NCBI GenBank assembly: GCA_020635515.1
Contig: JACJZS010000002.1
Coordinates: forward strand, 1,288,001 to 1,352,000
Origin: Flavobacteriales bacterium
GTDB taxonomy: Bacteria > Bacteroidota > Bacteroidia > Flavobacteriales > Weeksellaceae
Length of the DNA stretch: 64,000 nucleotides
Direction of reading: 5' to 3'
The notes beneath the pieces were generated by a model, which was given only the letters and a program-made list of their open reading frames with translations, was not told the DNA's origin and ran no database searches. Positions 25,303 to 34,257 of the stretch are shown in pieces; positions within the stretch are counted from its first letter, which is position 1, and each line of letters begins with the position of its first letter. The translations under genes and the position numbers were made by a program.

Positions 25303-26104
25303 ATTGTCTTACTCGTACAAGTTTTTCTAGTAAATTTTCTAATTTATCTAATTGCAACATATTAGCTCCGTCGGATTTTGCTTCACTTGGATTCGGATGA
25401 GTTTCTATAAAAATACCATCAGCTCCAGTAACAATTCCTGCTTTTGCCAACGTTTCTATCATGTCAGGTCTTCCGCCAGTAACTCCAGAATTTTGATTTG
25501 GCTGTTGTAGTGAATGTGTAACGTCTAGGATTACAGGAGAATAGTTCCTCATAGTTGGGATTCCTCTAAAGTCAACTACCAAATCTTGGTATCCAAACGT
25601 AGTTCCTCGTTCTATAATTGCTGTATTTTCATTTCCTGAATCAATGATTTTTTGAACAGCAAATTGCATGGATTCTGGAGAAAGAAACTGACCTTTTTTT
25701 AAGGTAATGAATTTTCCAGTTTTTCCAGCTTCTACTAGCAAATCTGTTTGTCGCACGAGGAATGCAGGGATTTGTAAAACATCAACATACTTAGAAGCCA
25801 GAACTGCATGGTGTGGTTCGTGAATATCTGTAGTAGTAGGTAGATTAAATTCGTTGCCTACTTTTTGAAGAATAGTTAATGCTTTTTCATCTCCAATTCC
25901 TGTGAAAGAATCTACACGAGAACGATTAGCTTTTTTAAAAGAACCTTTAAAAACGTAAGGGATTTTTAATCTTGTAGTTATTTCATTTATGGTTCCAGCA
26001 ATGTCAAATGCCATTTGCTCGCTTTCGATAGCACACGGACCCGCAATCAATACAAAGTTATTTTCTGAGGTGTTTTTTAGTTTAGGTATGTTGTATAAAG
26101 ACAT
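25292..26104 (-). CDS. kdsA: 3-deoxy-8-phosphooctulonate (KDO-8-P) synthase
   Basis: A 270-residue enzyme that condenses phosphoenolpyruvate with arabinose-5-phosphate in the pathway to KDO, the inner-core sugar of lipopolysaccharide. Conserved parts: LIAGPCAIESEQ, KGSFKKANRSR, the LTDIHE-like TTDIHEPHHA, FLVRQTDLL and DVTHSLQQPN. Length is typical. It is the last gene of a leftward four-gene operon (PASTA protein, rluD, GT-C protein, kdsA), 3 bp after the GT-C gene. An Asn in KKANRSR is usual for the metal-independent form; this is not a firm call. Confidence 0.95.
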   Translation of the reverse strand: MSLYNIPKLKNTSENNFVLIAGPCAIESEQMAFDIAGTINEITTRLKIPYVFKGSFKKANRSRVDSFTGIGDEKALTILQKVGNEFNLPTTTDIHEPHHAVLASKYVDVLQIPAFLVRQTDLLVEAGKTGKFITLKKGQFLSPESMQFAVQKIIDSGNENTAIIERGTTFGYQDLVVDFRGIPTMRNYSPVILDVTHSLQQPNQNSGVTGGRPDMIETLAKAGIVTGADGIFIETHPNPSEAKSDGANMLQLDKLENLLEKLVRVRQSIL

Positions 26105-26107
26105 GGT

Positions 26108-27601
26108 TTAATTTTTAATTTGATAAAGGTAATAATCTCTTCCTGATGGTTTTAAATGATAAATAAAATCCAAAATTTTGTTGTCTGAATTGATTTTATC
26201 ATTTATTCTGAAAGATTTAATTAGTTTGTAATTATTTACAACATTATAATTTTTACAAGATTTATAATGTTCTATTTCGTTAAGTTTATCCAAACTCAAA
26301 ATGTATTTTGGTTTTTGTTCTACAAACGTATTACAATCCGAGCAGGTTCGGTCTTTTATGATTTGATTTAAATGCTTTCTATCAACCAAACCTACTTGGT
26401 CAACGGTTTTCAATTTAGAAAAATAAGGTACATATCCTGCAGGTTCTAGAAATATTTTTTGAGATTTATCAGGTTCTATTTTGTCTAAATACAATCCTAT
26501 TTCTCGTCTATAGTTCCACTCTCCATTTCCTGTTGCAGTAGAATGAACAAGCTGATACATAAAAACAGGAATTGCAAAGAAAGAATAAATAATTGCACTT
26601 TTTATTGGATTGTTTGCATCTAAAATAATGTATAAAATTACTGAAAATGATAGGATTTGAGGAATCCAATAATACCAATCAAAAAAACTTTGTTGAGAAA
26701 TAAAAATGGACATTTTTACAATAGAAAAAGTAAAAATAAATACTAAAAATATTCGTTTAAATCCTTTGTATTTAATTATTCCATATAGTAGTAAAACTAT
26801 TTCTAGAACTAAAAAGAAATAGGTGCTAAGGTTTGGATATTGCTCAGGAACTTTTACAATTCCCCAAAAATGATCGAGACGAGCAATCGAGGTGTATAGT
26901 TTATCTACAATAGATGCATTAGAATGGTAAGCATATTTTTTTGCTGTAATGGTTTGATTTATAATTTCTCCAAAGTATAGGTAATTGAAAGACAATACAG
27001 ATACAATCCCAATAATTCCTCCGAACATCATATAAAAGTTCCCCCTTTTGTAATAGAATGCATCAAAAATAAATAATATTCCTAGGAAAATAGCAGAATC
27101 CAAACGTGTCCATAGAAGAAGGATAGGTATTACGACGTAACTCCAAGTTTGTTTTTTATAGAATCCGTAGTACAAAAGTAAAGAATATAGAAAAAATAAA
27201 ATTCCATATTCCATTCCTAAATAACCAATTTTTAATGAAGGAGGAAGTATTCCTACGAAAACTGTAAATAAAGCTACTCGTTTAAAATCTGAGAAGAATA
27301 ATTTTCCTAATAAAACACTACCAACAGTAAAAAGAAATGTATTGAATATCAGTATAGGATAAATGAAGTGTTCTTTTCCAAAAAGAAGATTAAAAATAGC
27401 AGAAACAAAAACATACAAATGCGTAGTTGATGCAGATGTTTTTTCCATACCATTAAATCCAATTACGCCATAATCCAAAATATTTTGAGCAACTCTCCAT
27501 GTAATAAATGCATCTTCTTGTATGTGATTCATTAAAAATAAAGGAATCTTGCATACAACAATTAGTATTACTAGTATGAAATATTTTATTTTTAGACTCA
27601 T
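26108..27601 (-). CDS. GT-C-like multi-spanning membrane glycosyltransferase
   Basis: A 497-residue integral membrane protein with roughly ten hydrophobic segments. Residues about 29-50, EDAFITWRVAQNILDYG, match the first-loop motif of GT-C enzymes that use lipid-linked sugars (the acidic EDA pair is the likely catalytic site), as in AftB-like arabinosyltransferases. After the membrane part comes a periplasmic C-terminal domain of about 120 residues. Acceptor and sugar are unknown. Its place between rluD and kdsA suggests a role in cell-envelope glycan assembly. It starts 11 bp after rluD ends. Confidence 0.7.
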   Translation of the reverse strand: MSLKIKYFILVILIVVCKIPLFLMNHIQEDAFITWRVAQNILDYGVIGFNGMEKTSASTTHLYVFVSAIFNLLFGKEHFIYPILIFNTFLFTVGSVLLGKLFFSDFKRVALFTVFVGILPPSLKIGYLGMEYGILFFLYSLLLYYGFYKKQTWSYVVIPILLLWTRLDSAIFLGILFIFDAFYYKRGNFYMMFGGIIGIVSVLSFNYLYFGEIINQTITAKKYAYHSNASIVDKLYTSIARLDHFWGIVKVPEQYPNLSTYFFLVLEIVLLLYGIIKYKGFKRIFLVFIFTFSIVKMSIFISQQSFFDWYYWIPQILSFSVILYIILDANNPIKSAIIYSFFAIPVFMYQLVHSTATGNGEWNYRREIGLYLDKIEPDKSQKIFLEPAGYVPYFSKLKTVDQVGLVDRKHLNQIIKDRTCSDCNTFVEQKPKYILSLDKLNEIEHYKSCKNYNVVNNYKLIKSFRINDKINSDNKILDFIYHLKPSGRDYYLYQIKN

Positions 27602-27612
27602 TACATTTTAGA

Positions 27613-28644
27613 TTATAAAGTAGTTGAATATTTTCTCCATTTTTCAATTGCATTTTGCATATCGCTAGGCAACTCTGAATCGAAATTTAACATTTTTTTT
27701 GTAACAGGATGCATAAAACCTAAAGTTTTTGCATGTAACGCTTGTCTAGGCAATATTGAAAAGCAATTTTCTACAAATTGTTTGTATTTGGTAAACGTAG
27801 TTCCTTTGAGTATATCATTTCCTCCGTATCGTTCATCGTTAAATAAAGGATGTTTTAGATACTTCATATGAGCTCGAATTTGATGTGTTCTTCCTGTTTC
27901 GAGTTTACATTCAATTAAAGTTACGTATTTGAACCTTTCTATTACTTTGTAGTGAGTAATTGCAGGTTTTCCGTGTTCGCCATTAGGAAATACAGACATT
28001 ATCATTCTATCTTTTAAATCTCTGCCTATATGTCCTTCTATTGTTCCAAAATCTTCTTCGAAATTTCCCCAAACAAGTGCATAATAAAGACGATGTGTTT
28101 TTCTATCAAAAAATTGTTTGGCAAGATTAGTCATTGCATATTCATTTTTTGCAATTACCAAAAGTCCAGAAGTGTCTTTATCTATTCTGTGTACCAATCC
28201 AGGTCGATCATGTAGCTCACAATTTAGATTAGGAAGAGAACTAAAATGATAAGTTAGAGCGTTTACTAAAGTCCCTGTGTAGTTTCCATGTCCTGGGTGT
28301 ACCACCATTCCAGCATCTTTATTGACTACCAACACGTCATCATCTTCATATACGATGTTTAAAGGTATATTCTCAGGAATTAGTTTTAATTCACGAGGAG
28401 GATGAGCAAGTACAACAGTTACGATATCATTTGCTTTTACGCGATAATTTTGTTTTACAGCATTTCCATTCACTAATATATTTCCTGATTTTGCTGCATT
28501 CTGAATCTTATTTCGAGTTGCGTTTTCAACGAAATTCATTAAAAATTTATCAACGCGTAGAGGTTCTTGTCCTTTATCAGCTACAAATCGGTGGTGTTCA
28601 TAGAGTTCGTCTTCTTGTAGATTTATTTCGTTGTTTTCTATCAT
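27613..28644 (-). CDS. rluD: RluD-type ribosomal RNA pseudouridine synthase
   Basis: A 343-residue RluA-family enzyme with an N-terminal S4 domain (LRVDKFLMNFVENATRNKIQ) and the catalytic core. HRIDKDTSGLLVIAKN contains the catalytic Asp. Other motifs are MVVHPGHGNYTGTLVNAL and ETGRTHQIRAHM. RluD makes pseudouridines in helix 69 of 23S rRNA; RluD and other RluA members cannot be fully separated by motifs. The start codon overlaps the stop of the PASTA gene by one base (TAATG), so translation is coupled. Confidence 0.9.
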   Translation of the reverse strand: MIENNEINLQEDELYEHHRFVADKGQEPLRVDKFLMNFVENATRNKIQNAAKSGNILVNGNAVKQNYRVKANDIVTVVLAHPPRELKLIPENIPLNIVYEDDDVLVVNKDAGMVVHPGHGNYTGTLVNALTYHFSSLPNLNCELHDRPGLVHRIDKDTSGLLVIAKNEYAMTNLAKQFFDRKTHRLYYALVWGNFEEDFGTIEGHIGRDLKDRMIMSVFPNGEHGKPAITHYKVIERFKYVTLIECKLETGRTHQIRAHMKYLKHPLFNDERYGGNDILKGTTFTKYKQFVENCFSILPRQALHAKTLGFMHPVTKKMLNFDSELPSDMQNAIEKWRKYSTTL

Positions 28645-29618
28645 TATTCTACGAGAGTATTTCCTTGTGTATTAGCAGGTGTTTGTTTTGGTTTTTCTTT
28701 GACTGTTGTAGCTGAAGATGTTGTTGGTTTATCGTTAGAACTAGAATCTTTTTTCTTTTTTTCTTTTATAATGGTGGGAGCTTCAGGTATATCAAATTCA
28801 CTAATATCAATAGGTTCCGGATTGTATATTTCATCTAAACTATCAATGCTTTGTTGCAATTCTTCTTGAGGTTTTTCACTCAACCATAAATTAATACTCA
28901 AACCTTGGTCTAATTTGCTGTTCGGGATTGGTTCTTGGTAATAAATTCGTGTATTTAAGGTGTCATTTTTTTCATTGAAATGTAAGATTCCTGTACTGAA
29001 ATAATTTTGCTCTATAATTCTTTTTGCTGATTCGTAATCCAATCCTATTAAATTTGGGACTACAGCATCTCTTAGTAAGCCAAGACCAATTACCAAATCT
29101 ATAGAAGAGAATTTAGGGACGGTATCTCCTGGTTTTATTTCTTTTCCTTTATAAAGCATTCTGAGTACGCGGTCTTGCGAAATATTGGCTTCGTACAAGG
29201 TGTCTCCAACTTTTAATCCGAGTATTTCTAGCTGAGAAAATGCGAGATATTTACTTTTATCAATTAAATTAGGAACTACAATAGGTTTCCAAGTTTTTGG
29301 GTTGCATCGAATGAATATTTTTCTTCCTCTTTTTACTTTTGAATTTTGAATCGGATGAACAGAAATAACTTCAAAAGGTTTGTATATAGAGTCGTATTTA
29401 AAGCTATCAATTTGGAATTCTAGGTTGTTTTCGGAAACTAATTTTATGGCATCTTGAATGTTCATGCCTTCAATTTCTGGAATTGTAACTTCCTTTCCGT
29501 GGTCGGTGTAAGTGCTCAAAAAAGATAAACTGGTAAAAGCAATTCCCAAGATAATCGCAACGGAAAGAATTAAACTTATCCAAAATTGCCACGAAAATAT
29601 AAATCTAAATAAAAACAT
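28644..29618 (-). CDS. PASTA-domain membrane protein
   Basis: A 324-residue protein with one N-terminal membrane helix (residues 12-34) and three PASTA repeats on the outside: EVTIPEIEGMNIQDAIKLV, KPIVVPNLIDKSKYLAFSQL and DAVVPNLIGLDYESAKRII. The C-terminal 75 residues are a charged, Lys/Ser/Thr-rich tail. PASTA repeats bind peptidoglycan stems in kinases and penicillin-binding proteins; here no kinase or transpeptidase domain is present. It is the first gene of the envelope operon. Its partner and function are not known. Confidence 0.85.
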   Translation of the reverse strand: MFLFRFIFSWQFWISLILSVAIILGIAFTSLSFLSTYTDHGKEVTIPEIEGMNIQDAIKLVSENNLEFQIDSFKYDSIYKPFEVISVHPIQNSKVKRGRKIFIRCNPKTWKPIVVPNLIDKSKYLAFSQLEILGLKVGDTLYEANISQDRVLRMLYKGKEIKPGDTVPKFSSIDLVIGLGLLRDAVVPNLIGLDYESAKRIIEQNYFSTGILHFNEKNDTLNTRIYYQEPIPNSKLDQGLSINLWLSEKPQEELQQSIDSLDEIYNPEPIDISEFDIPEAPTIIKEKKKKDSSSNDKPTTSSATTVKEKPKQTPANTQGNTLVE

Positions 29619-29649
29619 AATGCAGTTTTTAGGTATTTAATTAATTTAA

Positions 29650-29657
29650 CAAAGATA
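29650..29657 (-). promoter_or_regulatory. -7 promoter element for the PASTA-rluD-GT-C-kdsA operon
   Basis: The minus strand reads TATCTTTG, a perfect TAnnTTTG, 32 bp before the PASTA gene start. Confidence 0.6.
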
Positions 29658-29755
29658 CATTCATTTTTTTATTACCTAAACTATTAAGTGCTTAAATTTT
29701 TCAGTATAGAAATTCTTCCTAACTTGCGTGGCAAAATTTAAAGTATTTTGTACTT

Positions 29756-30835
29756 ATGAAAAATAATCTTTTTTTAGTTGTTTTACTCGTATTTATTTCT
29801 GTTGGATGCAAAGAAGATAAAAAAGAAAAACAAAGTGAGTTAGAAAATAATTCGGTTAGTGGAAAGGTAGATTCATTATCTTCGAATAAGGATTCTGTCA
29901 TTATGGAAGGAGATGAAATAATAGCTCTAAGTGATACTGCTAATTCTAAAGAGAAAACTCAAGAAATTTCTGCGTTTATGGATAATGGAAGTGGAAAGAA
30001 AGCATTTCAATACAATTTACAAAAAGGAAAAACGTATCCGTATACCATAAAAGAAAAAGAGGAACAAAAAATAGAAGCAGAAGGAAAGTCTGAATCAACA
30101 ACAAATGAAACCTATGATGAATTAACGTTCACGATTAATGATGTTGTAGGTGATGTGTATAAAGTTCGAGTGAATTTTATTTCTAAAAAAACTACATTAA
30201 AAGCTCAAGGGAAAACGTTATCTATAAGCACGAATGATGTTGCTCCTAAAGATAAAGCATTAGCACAAACGTATAAATTGTATAAAGCATTGGTCGGGAA
30301 TTCATTTACCATGGATTTAGATAAAAATGGAATTGTTTCTAACATTAAGGGAATGGAGAAGATTTATTCCAAAGTGGAGTCGGTGGTGAAAAAAGATTTA
30401 AAAGGAGATGAGTTGAATGCTTTCATGGACGCAATTAAATCAACATTAAATCCTAAGGTGTTTAAAGCTCAGTTTGAGGCAGTTCGAATTCAATTTCCAC
30501 AATCGGGAGTACAGCAAGGAGATTCATGGAGTGATAAACCTAAAACCAGTATTTCTGATATAAATTATAAACTAAGGAAATTGGATAACTCAGTGGCGGA
30601 AGTGTCAATTTCTAGTGCGATGAAACCAGATTCCAAGAGTGATACTCAAAATGGAGTTACCTTAAAAGCAAGTATAAAAGGAGGTCAGAATGGTACAATT
30701 GTATTAGATGCCAGCTCGGGTTGGATTAAAAAAGGAAATATTGTTACTACGGTCGCAGAATCCCAAAGCATGACAGACGGAAAAAGAACTGAAAAAATAA
30801 CCAAAACGGTTATCAGTACAACACAAATCAATTAA
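29756..30835 (+). CDS. DUF6263-type lipoprotein
   Basis: A 359-residue exported lipoprotein: signal sequence with lipobox ending SVGC (Cys at residue 18), then a Lys/Glu/Ser-rich linker of about 60 residues. The globular part (from about KKAFQYNLQKGKTYPY) fits the DUF6263 family, with repeated beta strands and FEAVRIQFPQSGVQQGDSW followed by SISDINYKL. No function is established. It is divergent from the PASTA operon and about 95 bp upstream of aconitase. Confidence 0.75.
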   Translation: MKNNLFLVVLLVFISVGCKEDKKEKQSELENNSVSGKVDSLSSNKDSVIMEGDEIIALSDTANSKEKTQEISAFMDNGSGKKAFQYNLQKGKTYPYTIKEKEEQKIEAEGKSESTTNETYDELTFTINDVVGDVYKVRVNFISKKTTLKAQGKTLSISTNDVAPKDKALAQTYKLYKALVGNSFTMDLDKNGIVSNIKGMEKIYSKVESVVKKDLKGDELNAFMDAIKSTLNPKVFKAQFEAVRIQFPQSGVQQGDSWSDKPKTSISDINYKLRKLDNSVAEVSISSAMKPDSKSDTQNGVTLKASIKGGQNGTIVLDASSGWIKKGNIVTTVAESQSMTDGKRTEKITKTVISTTQIN

Positions 30836-30896
30836 GTAGTAGCTTTTTAGATTTTGATTTCAAGAAAAAAGTTTTTTCATTTAAGTAAATGAAGTG

Positions 30897-30904
30897 TATA
30901 TTTG
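30897..30904 (+). promoter_or_regulatory. -7 promoter element for acnA-pdhB
   Basis: TATATTTG, a perfect TAnnTTTG, 26 bp before the aconitase start. Confidence 0.6.
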
Positions 30905-30930
30905 TGGATTAATACAAAAAAACGTTTTAT

Positions 30931-33195
30931 ATGTTATTTGATTTAGATATGATTTCAAAGGTTTATGCTGATTTTGAATCTCGTGTAAACCAAGCTAGAG
31001 AAGTTGTAGGAAGACCGCTTACTTATTCAGAAAAGATTCTATACGCTCATTTACACCAAGTAAAAACCAACGAAGAATACGAAAGAGGAAAATCTTATGT
31101 GGATTTTGCACCAGATAGAGTTGCCATGCAAGATGCTACGGCACAGATGGCGTTGTTGCAGTTTATGCAAGCAGGTAGAAAGCAGGTAGCAGTTCCATCT
31201 ACTGTTCATGCAGATCATTTGATTCAAGCAAGAGTAGGAGCTACTGATGATTTAAAAGAAGCTAATTTAAAAAATAACGAAGTATATAAGTTTTTATCTT
31301 CTATTTCAAATAAATATGGAATTGGTTTTTGGAAACCAGGTGCCGGAATTATACATCAAGTATTGCTAGAAAACTATGCTTTCCCAGGAGGAATGATGAT
31401 AGGTACAGATTCTCATACTGTAAATGCAGGAGGATTAGGAATGGTAGCAATAGGTGTTGGTGGAGCAGATGCAGTAGATGTGATGGCGGGAATGCCTTGG
31501 GAACTTAAATTCCCTAAGATGATAGGAGTGAAATTAACAGGGAAATTGAGTGGTTGGGCATCTCCAAAAGATATAATATTAAAAGTTGCAGGAATTCTTA
31601 CTGTGAAAGGAGGTACAGGAGCAATTGTGGAATACTTTGGAGAGGGAGCAGAAGCACTTTCTTGTACAGGAAAAGGAACCATCTGTAATATGGGAGCAGA
31701 GGTAGGAGCAACAACCTCTATTTTTGCATACGATGAAAGTATGGCAAAATACCTTAGATCAACAGGAAGAGAAGAGGTGGCAAATTTAGCAGATGGAGTA
31801 AAAGATAGTCTACGTGCAGATAAGGAAGTTTATGATAATCCTGAAAAATACTACGATGAAGTAATCGAAATAAACTTAGATGAGTTAGAACCTTATTTGA
31901 ATGGACCTTTTTCACCAGATATTGCAACGCCAATTTCAAAAATGAAAGAAGTTGCAGAAAAGAACGGTTGGCCAACGAAAGTAGAAGTAGGTTTAATAGG
32001 TTCTTGTACCAATTCATCTTACGAAGATATATCAAGAGCAGCGTCAGTTGCTAAGCAGGCAAAAGATAAAGGATTGCAAGTTGCCGCAGAATATACCATT
32101 ACTCCAGGTTCTGAATTGGTAAGATATACGGTAGAAAGAGATGGATATTTAGACACATTTGCAGATATAGGAGGAAAAGTTTTTGCCAATGCTTGTGGAC
32201 CATGTATTGGTCAGTGGCATAGAGATGGTGCTGATAAAGGTCAGAAAAATACGATTGTTCATTCATTCAATAGAAACTTTGCAAAAAGAGCAGATGGAAA
32301 TCCAAATACCTATGCATTTGTTGGTTCGCCTGAATTAGTTACAGCATTAGCGATTTCAGGAGATTTAGGATTTAATCCAAAAACGGATAAAGTTAAAACT
32401 AAGGACGGTCAAGAGGTATTATTAGATGAGCCAACAGGATTTGAACTTCCTCCAAGAGGATTTGATGTAAAGGATTCTGGGTATCAAGCACCAGCAAAAG
32501 ACGGTTCTGATGTACAGATTGATGTGAATCCTGAATCCGAAAGACTTCAGCTTTTAGCTGGATTTGCACCATGGGACGGAAAGAACATAGAAGGAGCAAG
32601 ATTGTTAATAAAAGCATATGGTAAATGTACTACCGATCATATTTCTATGGCAGGACCTTGGTTGAGGTTTAGAGGACATTTAGATAATATTTCAAATAAT
32701 ACACTTACAGGAGCAGTAAATGCATTTAATATGGAAACAAACAAAGTGAAAAACTTTGTTAATGATGAGTACATGGGAGTTCCTGATAGTGCAAGATTAT
32801 ACAAAGAAAATTCAATTCCAACAGTAGTTGTAGGAGATAATAACTACGGAGAAGGTTCTTCTAGAGAGCACGCAGCAATGCAACCTCGTCATTTAGGAGT
32901 TCGTGCAGTATTGGTAAAATCGTTTGCTAGAATTCATGAAACTAATCTAAAAAAACAAGGAATGTTAGCATTAACGTTTGCTAATCCTGAAGATTACGAT
33001 AAAATCAAAGAAGATGATACGATAAACTTCGTTGATTTAGTGGATTTTGCACCTAATAAACCATTAACGTTAGAATTGGTTCATGCAGATGGAAGCAAAG
33101 AGAATATTATAGCAAATCACACCTACAACGATAGCCAAATAGAATGGTTTAAAGCAGGTTCTGCATTGAACTTAATTAAACAACAAAATAAATAA
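30931..33195 (+). CDS. acnA: aconitate hydratase (mitochondrial-type)
   Basis: A 754-residue 4Fe-4S enzyme that interconverts citrate and isocitrate in the TCA cycle. Cluster ligands are the Cys in GLIGSCTNSS and the two in NACGPCIGQW. Other family motifs are GTDSHTVNAGGLGM, YGKCTTDHISMAGPW and NYGEGSSREHAAMQPR (substrate-binding loop). Length equals that of typical Bacteroidota aconitases, which group with mitochondrial rather than AcnA/IRP1 forms, so the symbol is loose. pdhB starts 4 bp after its stop, so the two genes are co-transcribed. Confidence 0.95.
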   Translation: MLFDLDMISKVYADFESRVNQAREVVGRPLTYSEKILYAHLHQVKTNEEYERGKSYVDFAPDRVAMQDATAQMALLQFMQAGRKQVAVPSTVHADHLIQARVGATDDLKEANLKNNEVYKFLSSISNKYGIGFWKPGAGIIHQVLLENYAFPGGMMIGTDSHTVNAGGLGMVAIGVGGADAVDVMAGMPWELKFPKMIGVKLTGKLSGWASPKDIILKVAGILTVKGGTGAIVEYFGEGAEALSCTGKGTICNMGAEVGATTSIFAYDESMAKYLRSTGREEVANLADGVKDSLRADKEVYDNPEKYYDEVIEINLDELEPYLNGPFSPDIATPISKMKEVAEKNGWPTKVEVGLIGSCTNSSYEDISRAASVAKQAKDKGLQVAAEYTITPGSELVRYTVERDGYLDTFADIGGKVFANACGPCIGQWHRDGADKGQKNTIVHSFNRNFAKRADGNPNTYAFVGSPELVTALAISGDLGFNPKTDKVKTKDGQEVLLDEPTGFELPPRGFDVKDSGYQAPAKDGSDVQIDVNPESERLQLLAGFAPWDGKNIEGARLLIKAYGKCTTDHISMAGPWLRFRGHLDNISNNTLTGAVNAFNMETNKVKNFVNDEYMGVPDSARLYKENSIPTVVVGDNNYGEGSSREHAAMQPRHLGVRAVLVKSFARIHETNLKKQGMLALTFANPEDYDKIKEDDTINFVDLVDFAPNKPLTLELVHADGSKENIIANHTYNDSQIEWFKAGSALNLIKQQNK

Positions 33196-33199
33196 GAGT

Positions 33200-34177
33200 A
33201 TGAAAGAAGTACAGTTTCGTGAAGCAATAGCTCAGGCGATGAGCGAAGAAATGAGGAGAGATGAATCTATATATTTATTAGGAGAGGAAGTAGCGGAATA
33301 TAATGGAGCTTATAAGGCATCAAAAGGAATGCTAGATGAGTTTGGAGATAAAAGAATTTTAGATACTCCGATAGCAGAGTCTGGATTTTCGGGTATTGCT
33401 GTTGGTTCTGCAATGAATGGTTGTAGACCAATTGTTGAGTACATGACGTTTAACTTTTCTCTTGTAGCGATAGATCAGATTATTAATAATGCTGCTAAAA
33501 TATTCCAAATGTCTGGCGGACAGTGGAATTGTCCTATTGTTTTTAGAGGTCCTACAGGTGCTGCAGGTCAGTTAGGAGCAACGCATTCGCAGTCTTTTGA
33601 TAGTTGGTTTGCAAATGTTCCAGGACTCAAAGTTGTAGTTCCATGTAATCCATACGATGCAAAAGGACTTTTAAAGTCAGCAATTCGCGATAATGATCCT
33701 GTTATTTTCATGGAATCAGAACAGATGTATGGTGACAAGATGGAAATACCAGAAGAAGAATATACACTTCCGATTGGTGTTGCAGACATCAAAAAACAAG
33801 GAACAGATGTTACGTTGGTTTCATATGGAAAACTAATGAAAGTGGCATTAAAAACGGCAGAAGAATTAGAAAAAGAAAATATTTCTGTTGAGGTAATTGA
33901 TTTAAGAACCATTCGTCCACTGGATTACGATACAATTATAAACTCTGTAAAGAAAACAAATAGATTGGTAATTCTAGAAGAATCTTGGCCTTTTGCTAAT
34001 ACATCTACAGAGATAGCTTATATGATTCAGCAAAAAGCATTTGATTATTTAGATGCTCCAATTAAGAGAATAAATACAGCGGATACTTCGGCTCCTTATT
34101 CAGCTACGTTATATGATGTTTGGTATCCTGATGTACAGCAGACAAAAGAAGCTATCAATTCAGTATTGTATAAATAA
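33200..34177 (+). CDS. pdhB: pyruvate dehydrogenase E1 component, beta subunit
   Basis: A 325-residue transketolase-type subunit that, with PdhA, decarboxylates pyruvate onto lipoyl-E2. Family segments are REAIAQAMSEEM, LLGEEVAEYNGAYKASKG, DTPIAESGFSGIAVGSAM and FRGPTGAAGQLGATHSQS, which includes the helix contacting thiamine diphosphate. The C-terminal transketolase domain has DLRTIRPLDYDTI. pdhA and the E2 gene are not nearby. It follows aconitase by 4 bp and is followed by a terminator at 34204-34248. Confidence 0.93.
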   Translation: MKEVQFREAIAQAMSEEMRRDESIYLLGEEVAEYNGAYKASKGMLDEFGDKRILDTPIAESGFSGIAVGSAMNGCRPIVEYMTFNFSLVAIDQIINNAAKIFQMSGGQWNCPIVFRGPTGAAGQLGATHSQSFDSWFANVPGLKVVVPCNPYDAKGLLKSAIRDNDPVIFMESEQMYGDKMEIPEEEYTLPIGVADIKKQGTDVTLVSYGKLMKVALKTAEELEKENISVEVIDLRTIRPLDYDTIINSVKKTNRLVILEESWPFANTSTEIAYMIQQKAFDYLDAPIKRINTADTSAPYSATLYDVWYPDVQQTKEAINSVLYK

Positions 34178-34203
34178 TTAGTAGATAAATAAATTAATAG
34201 TAT

Positions 34204-34248
34204 AAAAAAAACTTCTTGTTGTTGTAACAAATGACAGAAGTTTTTTTT
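34204..34248 (+). terminator. intrinsic terminator after pdhB
   Basis: Thirteen-bp inverted repeat (34204-34216 and 34236-34248): an A-rich arm ending ACTTCT pairs with AGAAG and eight T residues, around a 19-nt loop. It ends 10 bp before the ATG of the next gene. Confidence 0.75.
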
Positions 34249-34257
34249 CGGTATAAT

